Assembly (NCBI GenBank): GCA_029838195.1 | Contig: JALGVJ010000010.1 | Coordinates: 1-64,000, forward strand | Length of the DNA stretch: 64,000 nucleotides | Direction of reading: 5' to 3' | Origin: Promethearchaeota archaeon | GTDB taxonomy: Archaea > Asgardarchaeota > Lokiarchaeia > Sigyniarchaeales > SOKP01 | Shown: piece after piece, positions 38,284-47,121 of the stretch | How positions within the stretch are numbered: position 1 is the first letter of the stretch | Layout: every line of letters starts with the position of its first letter | The notes under the pieces: model-generated | The model's input: the letters and a program-made list of their open reading frames with translations, nothing else | Database searches by the model: none | What the model was told of the DNA's origin: nothing | Translations under genes and position numbers: made by a program

Positions 38284-38964
38284 CTATTTTGTATCATGAA
38301 GTACGTTGTCTATGGAAAGTACAAAGCCCAAAAGAATTCTGCGGTCGGTTTCATTATCCAAAATTCTAAGTGCATACGTATCTTTAAAGTCAAATATCCC
38401 TCCTAAAAAGATATCTCTCCATTTATCAGCTTTTTCTATTTCTGCGACGATTTTTCCCGTAGATAAATCCTTGATCTTAAAAGAAAAACCCATGAAATTA
38501 CCTTGTGCCTCATACCATTCGTTTCCTTCCGGATCTTCCAAATAAAATTTCGGTCTGAAAAAGGATAATATTTTTTTCTTAATACGAGCAATAAGATTCC
38601 CTTCAGCGTCTTTTAAATCTTGAGCTCCTCGCGCAGATATGATTTTTGCATGTATGGACGCAGCAACTGTACCATCGAGTTCTAATAATTCCACTTTCTT
38701 TCGAATACTAAAGATTTTTCTTTTCATTTTTCCAATGACTTGGTTGTTCTCATCTAGAATATCTCCACTTCCCCAGTCCCAATATTTTTCCTTCAAGATG
38801 TAATAATTTCTATTCAGGGAAAACAAGCCTTCTTGGGGAGAAATTTGGCTTGGTTTCGGACTAGCTTGCGGGGGCGTTGTACCACCTTTTAATTGGGCAC
38901 CACATTGTTCGCAAAAATTTTGATCAGCGGAGCGCAGTTTTGCGCCACATGACGGACAGAACAA
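38284..38964 (-). CDS. Zinc ribbon plus LURP-one-related (LOR) / tubby-like domain protein
   Basis: A 226-aa protein. MFCPSCGAKLRSADQNFCEQCG is an N-terminal zinc ribbon, followed by a short Pro-rich linker. Residues about 55-220 are repeating beta-strands ending in turns (WDWGSGDILDENNQVIG, AQDLKDAEGNLIARI, FYLEDPEGNEWYEAQG) typical of the LOR/tubby-C fold shared with scramblase-like proteins. A final hydrophobic strand (RRILLGFVLSIDNVL) matches the buried helix of this fold. A membrane- or lipid-associated role is suggested by the fold only. Confidence 0.72.
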   Translation of the reverse strand: MFCPSCGAKLRSADQNFCEQCGAQLKGGTTPPQASPKPSQISPQEGLFSLNRNYYILKEKYWDWGSGDILDENNQVIGKMKRKIFSIRKKVELLELDGTVAASIHAKIISARGAQDLKDAEGNLIARIKKKILSFFRPKFYLEDPEGNEWYEAQGNFMGFSFKIKDLSTGKIVAEIEKADKWRDIFLGGIFDFKDTYALRILDNETDRRILLGFVLSIDNVLHDTK

Positions 38965-39225
38965 TTGTAATCAACTCTTTACAATAATATTTATTAATAA
39001 ATTAAAGAAATTATACTCTTAAATTATTTTGTACTTAAAAAATAAATGCAGTTTTTTGGATAATACTATTTATTAATGAATTTGAGGGGTATTTTTGATT
39101 TGTCTCATCATATTATTAAATTAGAGTCCATCTTTAATACTGATGGAATGAAAACAAAAGGTTATTTTATTTACGAGCAATACTTTTAATTATGAGCATG
39201 ATGTAATGGATCGTGAATATTAAAA

Positions 39226-40017
39226 ATGGCTAGCATGAACGATTTATTAAAATTAAAGGATTACGTGACGTTGACCGGAACGACATTAGGAGTTATAGCT
39301 CTCATCATTGGGGCGTCTGGAGGAAGAGAAAGCATTTCTTTGGCATTTTTTCTGCTCGTCATTACCCTAGGAACGGATTTATTAGATGGGTGGATTGCTC
39401 GTAAGATGAATACGGTCAATGAAATTGGGATTCAACTTGATTCCTTGAGCGATTCTCTTACTTTTGGAATAGCGCCAGGAATTTTGATTTTTATAGCATT
39501 TCAGAGGGGAGAATTATTTGATCTCATTCTTATAGTGGGATGCATTTGTTTTGTTTTAGGAGCGATATTGAGGTTAGCAAGGTTTAATATTTCAAAAACA
39601 CCGGGATACGTGGGTGTTCCCGTACCCATAACTGCCTTGATGATAATTTGCTTTTTTTATAGTAATTTTTTCTATTTTCTTGCCATGATTAGTGAGAATC
39701 CTAGTGAATCTGTGCCTTCCTTTCCTCTTATTTCTTATTATATTCTTCCCTTCTTGCTCATATTGATGGGTTGGTTAAATATTACCACGCGCGTTAAATT
39801 TGGAAAGAAAGGAAAGGAAATTTATATATTGTTTTTAGTGGGAGCTCCATTAGCACCTATATTAGGAATAATTGGCTTGTTAAGGCCAGGACCTGCAATT
39901 TCTTTAATAATTTCTGGATTCTTTTTCGGTTCCTTAATAATACAATTTGGTATTATTATAAAGGGTTTACTTAAAAAAAAACCAGAAAAAGAGTTATCTG
40001 AAAAAATCAAAGAGTAA
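39226..40017 (+). CDS. CDP-alcohol phosphatidyltransferase (probable archaetidylserine synthase-like)
   Basis: A 263-aa integral membrane protein with about seven hydrophobic segments. The family motif DGx2ARx8Gx3Dx3D is present as DGWIARKMNTVNEIGIQLDSLSD (about 49-72). It transfers an alcohol head group to CDP-archaeol; the serine-specific subfamily is the best guess from length and the LDSLSD context, while archaetidylinositol is possible. It sits between the LOR and coiled-coil genes, so membrane lipid biosynthesis lies inside the eukaryote-like cluster. Confidence 0.85.
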   Translation: MASMNDLLKLKDYVTLTGTTLGVIALIIGASGGRESISLAFFLLVITLGTDLLDGWIARKMNTVNEIGIQLDSLSDSLTFGIAPGILIFIAFQRGELFDLILIVGCICFVLGAILRLARFNISKTPGYVGVPVPITALMIICFFYSNFFYFLAMISENPSESVPSFPLISYYILPFLLILMGWLNITTRVKFGKKGKEIYILFLVGAPLAPILGIIGLLRPGPAISLIISGFFFGSLIIQFGIIIKGLLKKKPEKELSEKIKE

Positions 40018-40023
40018 GGGATT

Positions 40024-41529
40024 CTATTGAATGTTCAATTTTTTTTTCCATTGTTCTATATTAGAGATGATGAGTTCAATATCTTCTTCATTTAGTTGTG
40101 TTTCTGATCCTTTAAATTGATTGATGATCCGACCGATCTGGTGGAGCGTGACAGAGAATCCTTTTTCTTCCAAAATTTTATCAGCAATTCCTTGTAATTG
40201 TCTACTAAAATCATTACTTTTTAAGTTTTTTAGATTCTTAACTAAATTATTAAACATCATCCCGATAGATTCTGGTTCTTTTTTTACTTCTGTTTTAGGT
40301 ACTTCTTTTTCAACTAAAACTAAATCATGGGAACTGACACTGGGTTTCAAGGGAGGCGGCGGTTCTTCCTTTTTTAGAGCCTCTAACTTTTTAACCGTAG
40401 GACGAGGCGCTGAAAATTTGATGGAGGCTGGTTTTACTTTAGCTTCTGGTCTCTCTTTTTTTGGGGGAATATGTGGTCTTTCAATCTCTTCTTTTTGAAG
40501 GGTTGGTACTTCCTCCTTTTTTAGCGGCACTTTTTTACTCGTTAATTTTCTCAGGTAATCCGAGAGCAGGAGTGTTATTGGTTCATTCAATCCAATTATA
40601 TCTTTTATTGATTTATCTAATAATGAAGACATCGTGGAAAGTATTCCTTGTTTCAAGGTTTTGATGTTTTTCTCGTCCGTTTCCTCATGTGATTTCAGAA
40701 GAGAACTGATGCGATTCAATTTTAATTCGAAATCATTCAATAGATTTAACAAGATTAATTTCAAATCTGTTTGATATTGTACGGATTGCACGAGTAACTG
40801 TTCAAACGTGCCTTTATTCCGTTCGTTCTCTACTGCAATCTTGATTTGCTGCGCATTATTTACCAAGATTTCATTAAATTTAATTTTTAATTGTTGTTCC
40901 ACTTCATTCAAGAAATCTTCTTTATTTTTTTTTAAGTCATGATGATTCATAAGGGTACTAATGATAGATCTCAAATCAGTAATCGTTTGATCTATGGTTT
41001 TACTTGATGGTTTAAGATGTCCCGTGATGGTTTTTACTAATTGTTCTTGTTGATTTTTCATTTGAGTATTAAGTTGATTTAGTTTTACCACCAAATCATC
41101 CACGTCTTTTTTTTGAACAATACTGAGAGATTCATAATCCTTAAAAATTTCGGTGAAAGGTTGGTGGAGAGTCTCATTTTTTTCAGCTTCATGGCTATCT
41201 ATGATTTTTTGGAAAGATTTATCAAAATGTTCCATTATTCGGGAATGAATCGAGGAAAGGTTTGAAGCAATGTTCTTATAATATTTATTGATTAACTCGA
41301 GAGGAGGATTAGGCATGAACACTTCGGGGCGAGAATGGTCGTCTCCTTTAATAGGAACTAGAAGATTATTATCCATTAATTCTTCAATAACAGAGTTGAA
41401 TTGTTCTTCTGGTAAATCCGGGAGATATTTTTTTAAATCTCCTTGTTTTAATGAAGGTAATCCAATAATCCGAGAGTATAAGTTTATCCCCTCTTTTGAA
41501 ATTCGGGAATTTTTTAAAAATTCTTCCAT
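40024..41529 (-). CDS. Winged-helix plus long coiled-coil protein
   Basis: A 501-aa protein. Residues 1-75 look like a TrmB-type winged helix (KEGINLYSRIIGLPSLKQGDLKKYL…). Residues about 85-330 are a long heptad-rich coiled coil. Residues 340-420 are Pro/Lys/Glu linker, and the last 75 residues form a compact helical domain. No catalytic motif. It could be a structural or DNA-organising protein; function unknown. Ends six bases from the phosphatidyltransferase stop, convergent. Confidence 0.65.
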   Translation of the reverse strand: MEEFLKNSRISKEGINLYSRIIGLPSLKQGDLKKYLPDLPEEQFNSVIEELMDNNLLVPIKGDDHSRPEVFMPNPPLELINKYYKNIASNLSSIHSRIMEHFDKSFQKIIDSHEAEKNETLHQPFTEIFKDYESLSIVQKKDVDDLVVKLNQLNTQMKNQQEQLVKTITGHLKPSSKTIDQTITDLRSIISTLMNHHDLKKNKEDFLNEVEQQLKIKFNEILVNNAQQIKIAVENERNKGTFEQLLVQSVQYQTDLKLILLNLLNDFELKLNRISSLLKSHEETDEKNIKTLKQGILSTMSSLLDKSIKDIIGLNEPITLLLSDYLRKLTSKKVPLKKEEVPTLQKEEIERPHIPPKKERPEAKVKPASIKFSAPRPTVKKLEALKKEEPPPPLKPSVSSHDLVLVEKEVPKTEVKKEPESIGMMFNNLVKNLKNLKSNDFSRQLQGIADKILEEKGFSVTLHQIGRIINQFKGSETQLNEEDIELIISNIEQWKKKLNIQ

Positions 41530-41668
41530 TCAAGATCTTCTCATGGTTAAATGACTTTAATTAAGTACTTAAATGTCAATTAATAATAATAAATCTATCG
41601 TACCCCCCATTAAATATATCTTATCTTAGTACTTATTTTATTTATAAACTATATGCAATGATTTTTAT

Positions 41669-43063
41669 ATGCGTGGTCATTTAGAAGACGTGTTTTTTTA
41701 TTTGGATTTATCTAAAGAATTATTGAAGAAAAAGGATATCAAAAAAGCAATTAAATTCTATATTGAAGAAAAGAATAAAACAAGTAATCTAGGGCTATAT
41801 GGTATTTTTTTGTTCCAAAAGGATGGTAATCCTGTATTTATAACTAATAAAAGAGATCCAGAAGTACTGTTGAATGCCATTGAAGAAAATTGGAAAAATA
41901 GATTCACGGAACAGAGTTATTTTGAAAATGGCTTATTCTATATCTTTTCTTATATCGCAGAAACCATTCGAGAGCAATCCAAGTTTAATCGTGTTATTAT
42001 AATCACGGACACACCCAGCGATTTAAATGAGGAATACCAAGAAGCCTTGTTTAATTTAGTGGCTAAAATACGATTATTCCCGACCTTCGTCGATATTATT
42101 CGTGTCTCTGAAAAAAATCAAAGATTGTTCAAAGATGACGTGAAATTGAACATGCTAGCAAGGGATACAAAAGGAGGCATCTTTTATGTTCATGATAAAA
42201 ACGAATTTTTTGCCACTATGAAAAAATTAGTAAAGAACAAACAACTCATCTCAACTTTCGCCAGTGAACCTGATAAAATCGAAATCACAAAAGAGGATTA
42301 TGTTTTCTATAGTAAATTAGCTAAAAAATTGAGTCTTATAGATCCTCAAGAAGAAGCGGATTGCTTTTTCTGTCATGATACTGTTTGTCCTATTTGCGAA
42401 AACGTAGAAGATATTCCTTTAAAATGCCCTGATTGCAAAACAACTTTTCATAATTGCTGTATCATTAATCATGCCCTTCATCATAATATTGGCATTCCAA
42501 ATATCTTTCGTTGCCCGAATCCTAATTGTGACGTGCTCTTGCAGGTCAGGGCTGAAGAATTTATGGAACTTTCAGATACAACAAAGACCCCAACCTCCAT
42601 CGATGAATATCTTGAAGGCGAACAAGGTGAAAACATGATTCCTCAAGATGAATCACGGCCTTCTCTTCACTTCGATAACTCCTTAAAAGTTGAAAAATGG
42701 GTGAAGAGTGAAGAAGAAGAAACTAACACTCTTAGTATCGAAAATAGCCATGAAGAAACCTTAAAAGCTGATGTGATACAAGAAAGACATATCAGAATAG
42801 GTGGATTTTTTGGACCCGTTTTCAAGGTGAAAAAAATTGGAGATAAAATCATTTATGAACGCGCAAGTCAAACTAATAAGAATGAGTCAAAAGCCATGAT
42901 GAGAGACATCTCATCTCCAAGATCGACTTATTGGAGTCCTTCGAGAGATAAAACACGTGAAAACCGAACTAAAGTCGTGATATGTTCCGTCTGTGGAACT
43001 CAAGTCAAAATGAAAAATGAAGGCCAAAAATTTTGCCCTACTTGTGGTGAAAAACTTTTCTAA
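41669..43063 (+). CDS. vWA-like / RING-like / zinc-ribbon protein, copy 1
   Basis: A 464-aa protein. Residues about 40-190 resemble a von Willebrand A fold lacking an obvious MIDAS (GLYGIFLF…FENGLFYIFSYIAETI…RVIIITDTPSD). Residues about 232-290 are a Cys/His cluster, CFFC, CPIC, CPDCKTTFHNCC, then CPNPNC, close to a RING-type cross-brace. An acidic linker with the motif GGFFGPVFKVKK follows. The C-terminus is a zinc ribbon (CSVCG…FCPTCG). RING fingers often recruit ubiquitin E2s, and vWA plus zinc fingers occur in Ssl1 and Rpn10; any link is inference. The next gene is a paralogue. Confidence 0.72.
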   Translation: MRGHLEDVFFYLDLSKELLKKKDIKKAIKFYIEEKNKTSNLGLYGIFLFQKDGNPVFITNKRDPEVLLNAIEENWKNRFTEQSYFENGLFYIFSYIAETIREQSKFNRVIIITDTPSDLNEEYQEALFNLVAKIRLFPTFVDIIRVSEKNQRLFKDDVKLNMLARDTKGGIFYVHDKNEFFATMKKLVKNKQLISTFASEPDKIEITKEDYVFYSKLAKKLSLIDPQEEADCFFCHDTVCPICENVEDIPLKCPDCKTTFHNCCIINHALHHNIGIPNIFRCPNPNCDVLLQVRAEEFMELSDTTKTPTSIDEYLEGEQGENMIPQDESRPSLHFDNSLKVEKWVKSEEEETNTLSIENSHEETLKADVIQERHIRIGGFFGPVFKVKKIGDKIIYERASQTNKNESKAMMRDISSPRSTYWSPSRDKTRENRTKVVICSVCGTQVKMKNEGQKFCPTCGEKLF

Positions 43064-43282
43064 ATTTAAATTTTTATTGAGTATAACATTGGAAACAACC
43101 ATGCTTCAAATCTTATTTATTGTATTTTTTTCTAGAGCTTCAATTTAACTTTCTCTCTTAATTTCTTTTCCTTATAATGTATTATTCGTAAAAAAAATTT
43201 TTTGATGGCTTAAAAATAAATAGCTAATTTCCCTTATTCATATTATAGATTTTAGAATATTTCGCATCTTAAAGAAACCATC

Positions 43283-44593
43283 ATGGTTGCGTCGATAAGA
43301 AAAGAAGAGATCATCTTTTTCATTAATTTAATCACGGATTATCTTCCGAAGAAAACAATATTAAAAAGCTTGCGAAATTTTATACGAGAAAAAAAAAAAT
43401 ATAGTTTAAGTAATCCCAGTTCTTTTGGCTTAGTATTATTCCAGCAAGATAGCGATCCGATTGCCATTTATGATGAACCAAATGAAGTAAAAATCCTCGA
43501 ACTTCTTGATCATGCTTGGGAATCTCGAGAAATGGAAAAAAATTCGTTTGAAAACGGATTATTCGAAATTCTCTCTTATGTTTTCAGAAAAGGAAGAGAA
43601 ATTAAAAATGTTTACCGAGTTCTCGTGATCTCTGATGCTGCAAGCACGCGCTCAGATGAGTATTACAATGCAGCGTATGAATTAATTATTAAAGCTAAAT
43701 ATTTTGATACCATTATAGATGTTATTCGTGTAGGAGACACCACTTTTTATGAAGATGAAATTCGCTTAAAAGTAATAACATCGGAATCTAATGGCGGATT
43801 GTTTTTCTGTGATGCCAAGCAATTTGATATAGTGCTTAGTTCCTTAATCCAAAGGAAATCGGAATTCCCTATTATCCAACCAACGAGAGAGGATCTAGAA
43901 AAAATGATGGAAGATAAAACATTTTACGAGAAACTCGCGGTAGATCTCATTTCTTTAGATATAGATGATGAAAGAATCTGTAGTATTTGTCAAAAAGAAA
44001 TCTGTGCCATCTGTGAATTAAATTCGGATGATTTAAGTAAGTGTTTTAATTGCGGAGCTAAATTCCATTCTTGCTGTATTACCGAATATGCCATTGCAAA
44101 TAATATTGGACTAAAGCATATCTTTAGATGCCCTAATTGTGAAACCCTTTTAAAAATTGATGAAGAATTCGCTAAAATACTATATACAGAAAAATTTGAA
44201 GAAGATATGGAAGAAAAAATTGAAAATAAAGTAGTCGAGAAAGAAATAATTGAAAATGAATTACAAGTTAATGAGAGTGGACAAGTGAAAGAAAATATAA
44301 TTAAATCCGAACTTGAAGAGGAAAAACCTCCCGAAACTCCGCAAAAAGTTGAAGAGGAAGTGATTGAGGAAAAAGAAATTACCGTTGGAGGGTATTTTGG
44401 ACCAAGAGTTAAAGTTAAAACAAAAAAGCAATTAAAAATTAAAGAGTTAGAAGAGCCCCTCCAAGAAGAAAATATTCCTGTTAGAAAGTCCATAACGTCT
44501 TTAAAGCCTCCTAGCAAGGTTAAAATTTGCCCAATTTGTGGCGCTAATATTTTTAACTCTTTTAAATGTAATAATTGTGGATATCGTTTCTAA
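43283..44593 (+). CDS. vWA-like / RING-like / zinc-ribbon protein, copy 2
   Basis: A 436-aa tandem paralogue of the preceding gene, with the same order. The vWA-like region is FGLVLFQ…FENGLFEILSYVFRKGR…RVLVISDAAST. The RING-like cluster is CSIC, CAIC, CFNCGAKFHSCC, CPNC at about 232-285. A Glu-rich linker holds the shared motif GGYFGPRVKVKT. The C-terminal ribbon is CPICG…FKCNNCG. Conservation of all domains after divergence of the linkers argues for selected function. Whether the products form a pair is unknown. Confidence 0.72.
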   Translation: MVASIRKEEIIFFINLITDYLPKKTILKSLRNFIREKKKYSLSNPSSFGLVLFQQDSDPIAIYDEPNEVKILELLDHAWESREMEKNSFENGLFEILSYVFRKGREIKNVYRVLVISDAASTRSDEYYNAAYELIIKAKYFDTIIDVIRVGDTTFYEDEIRLKVITSESNGGLFFCDAKQFDIVLSSLIQRKSEFPIIQPTREDLEKMMEDKTFYEKLAVDLISLDIDDERICSICQKEICAICELNSDDLSKCFNCGAKFHSCCITEYAIANNIGLKHIFRCPNCETLLKIDEEFAKILYTEKFEEDMEEKIENKVVEKEIIENELQVNESGQVKENIIKSELEEEKPPETPQKVEEEVIEEKEITVGGYFGPRVKVKTKKQLKIKELEEPLQEENIPVRKSITSLKPPSKVKICPICGANIFNSFKCNNCGYRF

Positions 44594-44605
44594 AAATTGA
44601 TTTTC

Positions 44606-44614
44606 TTTTTTTTT
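44606..44614 (+). terminator. T-run after vWA/RING copy 2
   Basis: A nine-T run 13 nt after the stop, followed by a further T-rich stretch, fits an archaeal U-tract terminator. Confidence 0.35.
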
Positions 44615-44713
44615 CCTTCATTTTTTTCAAAATCATCTTTTCAATCAAGTCAATTTTAAAATTAAAAATATCTTAATCAATCATAATTATTATAGTGAAT
44701 TTAATATTTAATA

Positions 44714-45286
44714 ATGGAGCTCACACCTCGCAAGATACTCGAGGATTTGAAGAAGAATCTCATGAATGAGAAAATGGCAATGGATTTGTTAATTTATTTT
44801 TTAGAACATGTGAATGATGATGAGATACGGGTAGAAAGTTTAAAAGCAATTAAAAAGATCAACTATTCTAATGAAAAGCTATTTGCACTTTTAGAATATT
44901 TGATGATTTCAGATATTAAAGAAGAAATTAGAAAGCTCTCCTTTAATATCCTCGTGAGCAAGTTTCCAAAAGAGAAAATTATTAAACCGCTTTTATATGC
45001 TATTCAACACGAGAAGAATGCATTATTAATACAACTAGTTGATTACTTAGCAAAAGTTAACGGTTTTTTATGTAAAATTTCCTTAGTTAAAAAACTCTTA
45101 TCGTTAGAATCGGCATGTTTAGAATACTTCCAAGATTATTCTTACTTGATGCGTCAATCTTTAGAGGAATTACAATTGATTCTCTTGAGATATTTATTCA
45201 ACAAATCTTCTGAATCCTTGTATTTTCATAGAAGAAAAATTGTTCTTGCCTTAGACGAACAAGATCTTGATCTTTTTATAAAATGA
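44714..45286 (+). CDS. HEAT-like helical repeat protein
   Basis: A 190-aa all-helical protein with HEAT-like units (IRVESLKAIKKINYS, EEIRKLSFNILVSKFP, ALLIQLVDYLAKVN). It resembles a short armadillo/HEAT scaffold. No ligand or enzyme motif. It follows the vWA/RING pair on the same strand after 120 bp and may be functionally linked, but that is only positional. Confidence 0.65.
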   Translation: MELTPRKILEDLKKNLMNEKMAMDLLIYFLEHVNDDEIRVESLKAIKKINYSNEKLFALLEYLMISDIKEEIRKLSFNILVSKFPKEKIIKPLLYAIQHEKNALLIQLVDYLAKVNGFLCKISLVKKLLSLESACLEYFQDYSYLMRQSLEELQLILLRYLFNKSSESLYFHRRKIVLALDEQDLDLFIK

Positions 45287-45292
45287 GGAAGA

Positions 45293-45600
45293 TTACTCAA
45301 GGAATGTAATTTTAACATTAAGTGCTCGTCCTTCTTGAATTAATTGGGTTTCAAGTTCGCCGGGAGAAATGCGTGCTCCTTACACGATGGCAGAATAATA
45401 TACGGTTTTCTGATCTTTTTCTAAAACGTTCCCCTCACCATGAATGATGGAGAATCATAATTCTCCTAAAATAGATGCTATTTGTCCTAACGCACCAAGA
45501 ACATCCTCAATGGATATTTCAAGTTTTAATACTTGCTGATTTTCAACCCACCCTAATGAGCTGCATGATCTTTATTACTTTTACTTCTGAGTTCCTTTTA
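45293..45600 (-). pseudogene. Decayed ACT-domain protein gene
   Basis: Minus-strand translation gives QVLKLEISIEDVLGALGQIASILGEL, stop (TGA at 45455-45457), FSIIHGEGNVLEKDQKTVYYSAIV, stop (TAA at 45380-45382), then SPGELETQLIQEGRALNVKITFLE. The N-terminal KVIKIMQLIRVG lies in another frame. The pieces assemble into a single ACT-type ligand-binding domain. Two stops of different types plus a frameshift mean the gene is broken. It is immediately downstream of, and co-directional with, the isomerase gene. Confidence 0.65.
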
Positions 45601-45616
45601 TTTTATAATCTTGCCA

Positions 45617-46924
45617 TTAAAAGGTGATTAAGTCAATACCCAACAATGATGCTAATCTCATTAATTTACTTCCATGGGTTCCACGAGCAATGATCCAATG
45701 ATGTCCTAAGCCGGCCTCTTCCACGATGTTTAAAAAATCTGGGATGCTTACCGGTAATCTCACCTTAATGGGATTTCCAGGAAAGATGAGCTCTGTTTCA
45801 AGAGCTACTCCCTCTAAAACACCCATTCTATAAGTCCCCTTTCTCCCGACTAGATTTGCCATTGTCACTTTACCGGTTTGAGAAGGAAAAAGAACACAAG
45901 TCCCTTTATTTGCTAAACGTACGTGTGCCAATTCAATAGCCCGTGGCGAGCTTGCTAATTTAAAAGAACCGCATCCACAATGACTACCTAATAAACAATT
46001 TTCTTGTTCAAAAAAATATAATAAATCTATGTTATGAACGGGCTCACCTGAAAATTTCATGAGAATATACATTAAGATTAATGAATTGAGATCTCCTTCA
46101 CATGCGCCAGGAATTCCCTCATCAGCTAAAAGGCTGAAAGCAAGGCACGCTTCCCCCATGTGAGAGGGATAACATTGAATCGTGATCCCACTCCATTGTC
46201 CGGATTCGATTATCTCTTTTAAGGCAAAATAATTTTTTATTGCCATTATTCCATCAGTATCCGTAATTGAAATCTTTCCTACTCGAGATTTTATTTCTTC
46301 CCAAGTGCTCATTACCATGACATCAGTGAATTTCTTAGATATTTCACGGAATTTCTCAAATGCAATGGATTCAACCCTCGGACCGATTATTTCTCGAATG
46401 GAAAATTCATCACATGCTACTTCTAACATGCCTTGAGTTCGAGTGCCAATTTGACCTAATCGTATCCTTTTCAATTGATTCCTCAAAGCAACACATTGAG
46501 CATATTCCATGATTTTTTGAAGGGCTCTCTCATCCTCGCCGTAAACGAAAATGCATTCTTTCCCTAATTCTTTAAAAATCATGTTAAATTGCTGACCACC
46601 GCATAAACTCCCGGCATGAAGATGAGAATACGTCCAAAAAATATAAGGCACTTCACATTCTGAAAAGATTTCGAGTAGAAGTTCATCGGAACTCCATGTA
46701 GCAAGTTTTAAGCATGCTACATCTACCCCAACTTGTTTAAATTTCCTTCCGACTTTAATTGCTGAGTTTAAATCTTTAATTAGATCATCGGCTACAACAA
46801 TTTCAAGGTCTTTTTTTGAGGTTAATATTGCTTTTCCATTTTCAAAGATCTCTTGAGCCATATCGGCGTTCTCTTCAAATGGATGGAAGATCACGGCAAA
46901 TCCAATTTTTGGAATAATTTTCAT
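45617..46924 (-). CDS. L-fucose/L-arabinose isomerase family protein
   Basis: A 435-aa protein of the FucI/AraA-like superfamily (COG2407 type). Recognisable pieces are DVACLKLATWSSDELLLEIF, TRTQGMLEVACDE, LADEGIPGACEGDLNSLILMYIL (metal-site Glu/Asp region) and LGHHWIIARG. It is shorter than bacterial FucI and like many archaeal or thermophile members of unknown sugar specificity. Probably isomerises a ketose/aldose pair. It fits the carbohydrate theme of the window. Confidence 0.82.
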   Translation of the reverse strand: MKIIPKIGFAVIFHPFEENADMAQEIFENGKAILTSKKDLEIVVADDLIKDLNSAIKVGRKFKQVGVDVACLKLATWSSDELLLEIFSECEVPYIFWTYSHLHAGSLCGGQQFNMIFKELGKECIFVYGEDERALQKIMEYAQCVALRNQLKRIRLGQIGTRTQGMLEVACDEFSIREIIGPRVESIAFEKFREISKKFTDVMVMSTWEEIKSRVGKISITDTDGIMAIKNYFALKEIIESGQWSGITIQCYPSHMGEACLAFSLLADEGIPGACEGDLNSLILMYILMKFSGEPVHNIDLLYFFEQENCLLGSHCGCGSFKLASSPRAIELAHVRLANKGTCVLFPSQTGKVTMANLVGRKGTYRMGVLEGVALETELIFPGNPIKVRLPVSIPDFLNIVEEAGLGHHWIIARGTHGSKLMRLASLLGIDLITF

Positions 46925-47121
46925 GATACCTCTTTTCTCTTTTTAACAATTTAGATGATTTTATTAAAGAAATTTAAATTTTAAAAATAATTAATGATAC
47001 TCGAAATAAGTAAGCTATTAAATATCACACACACATCCTTTATGTTTTTAGTAACTCTTTTAAAGAATTATTCATTAAAAAAGTAGTAAAAAAATTAAAA
47101 CATCAGAAAAAGTGATGGAAA

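Noticed and set aside
43990-44517. 175-aa minus-strand ORF opposite vWA/RING copy 2
   Set aside because: Ser/Phe-rich antisense of a Glu/Lys-rich linker; shadow of the plus-strand gene.
45380-45457. Selenocysteine or recoding in the ACT-domain frame
   Set aside because: Interrupting stops include TAA as well as TGA, plus a frameshift; no SECIS seen.
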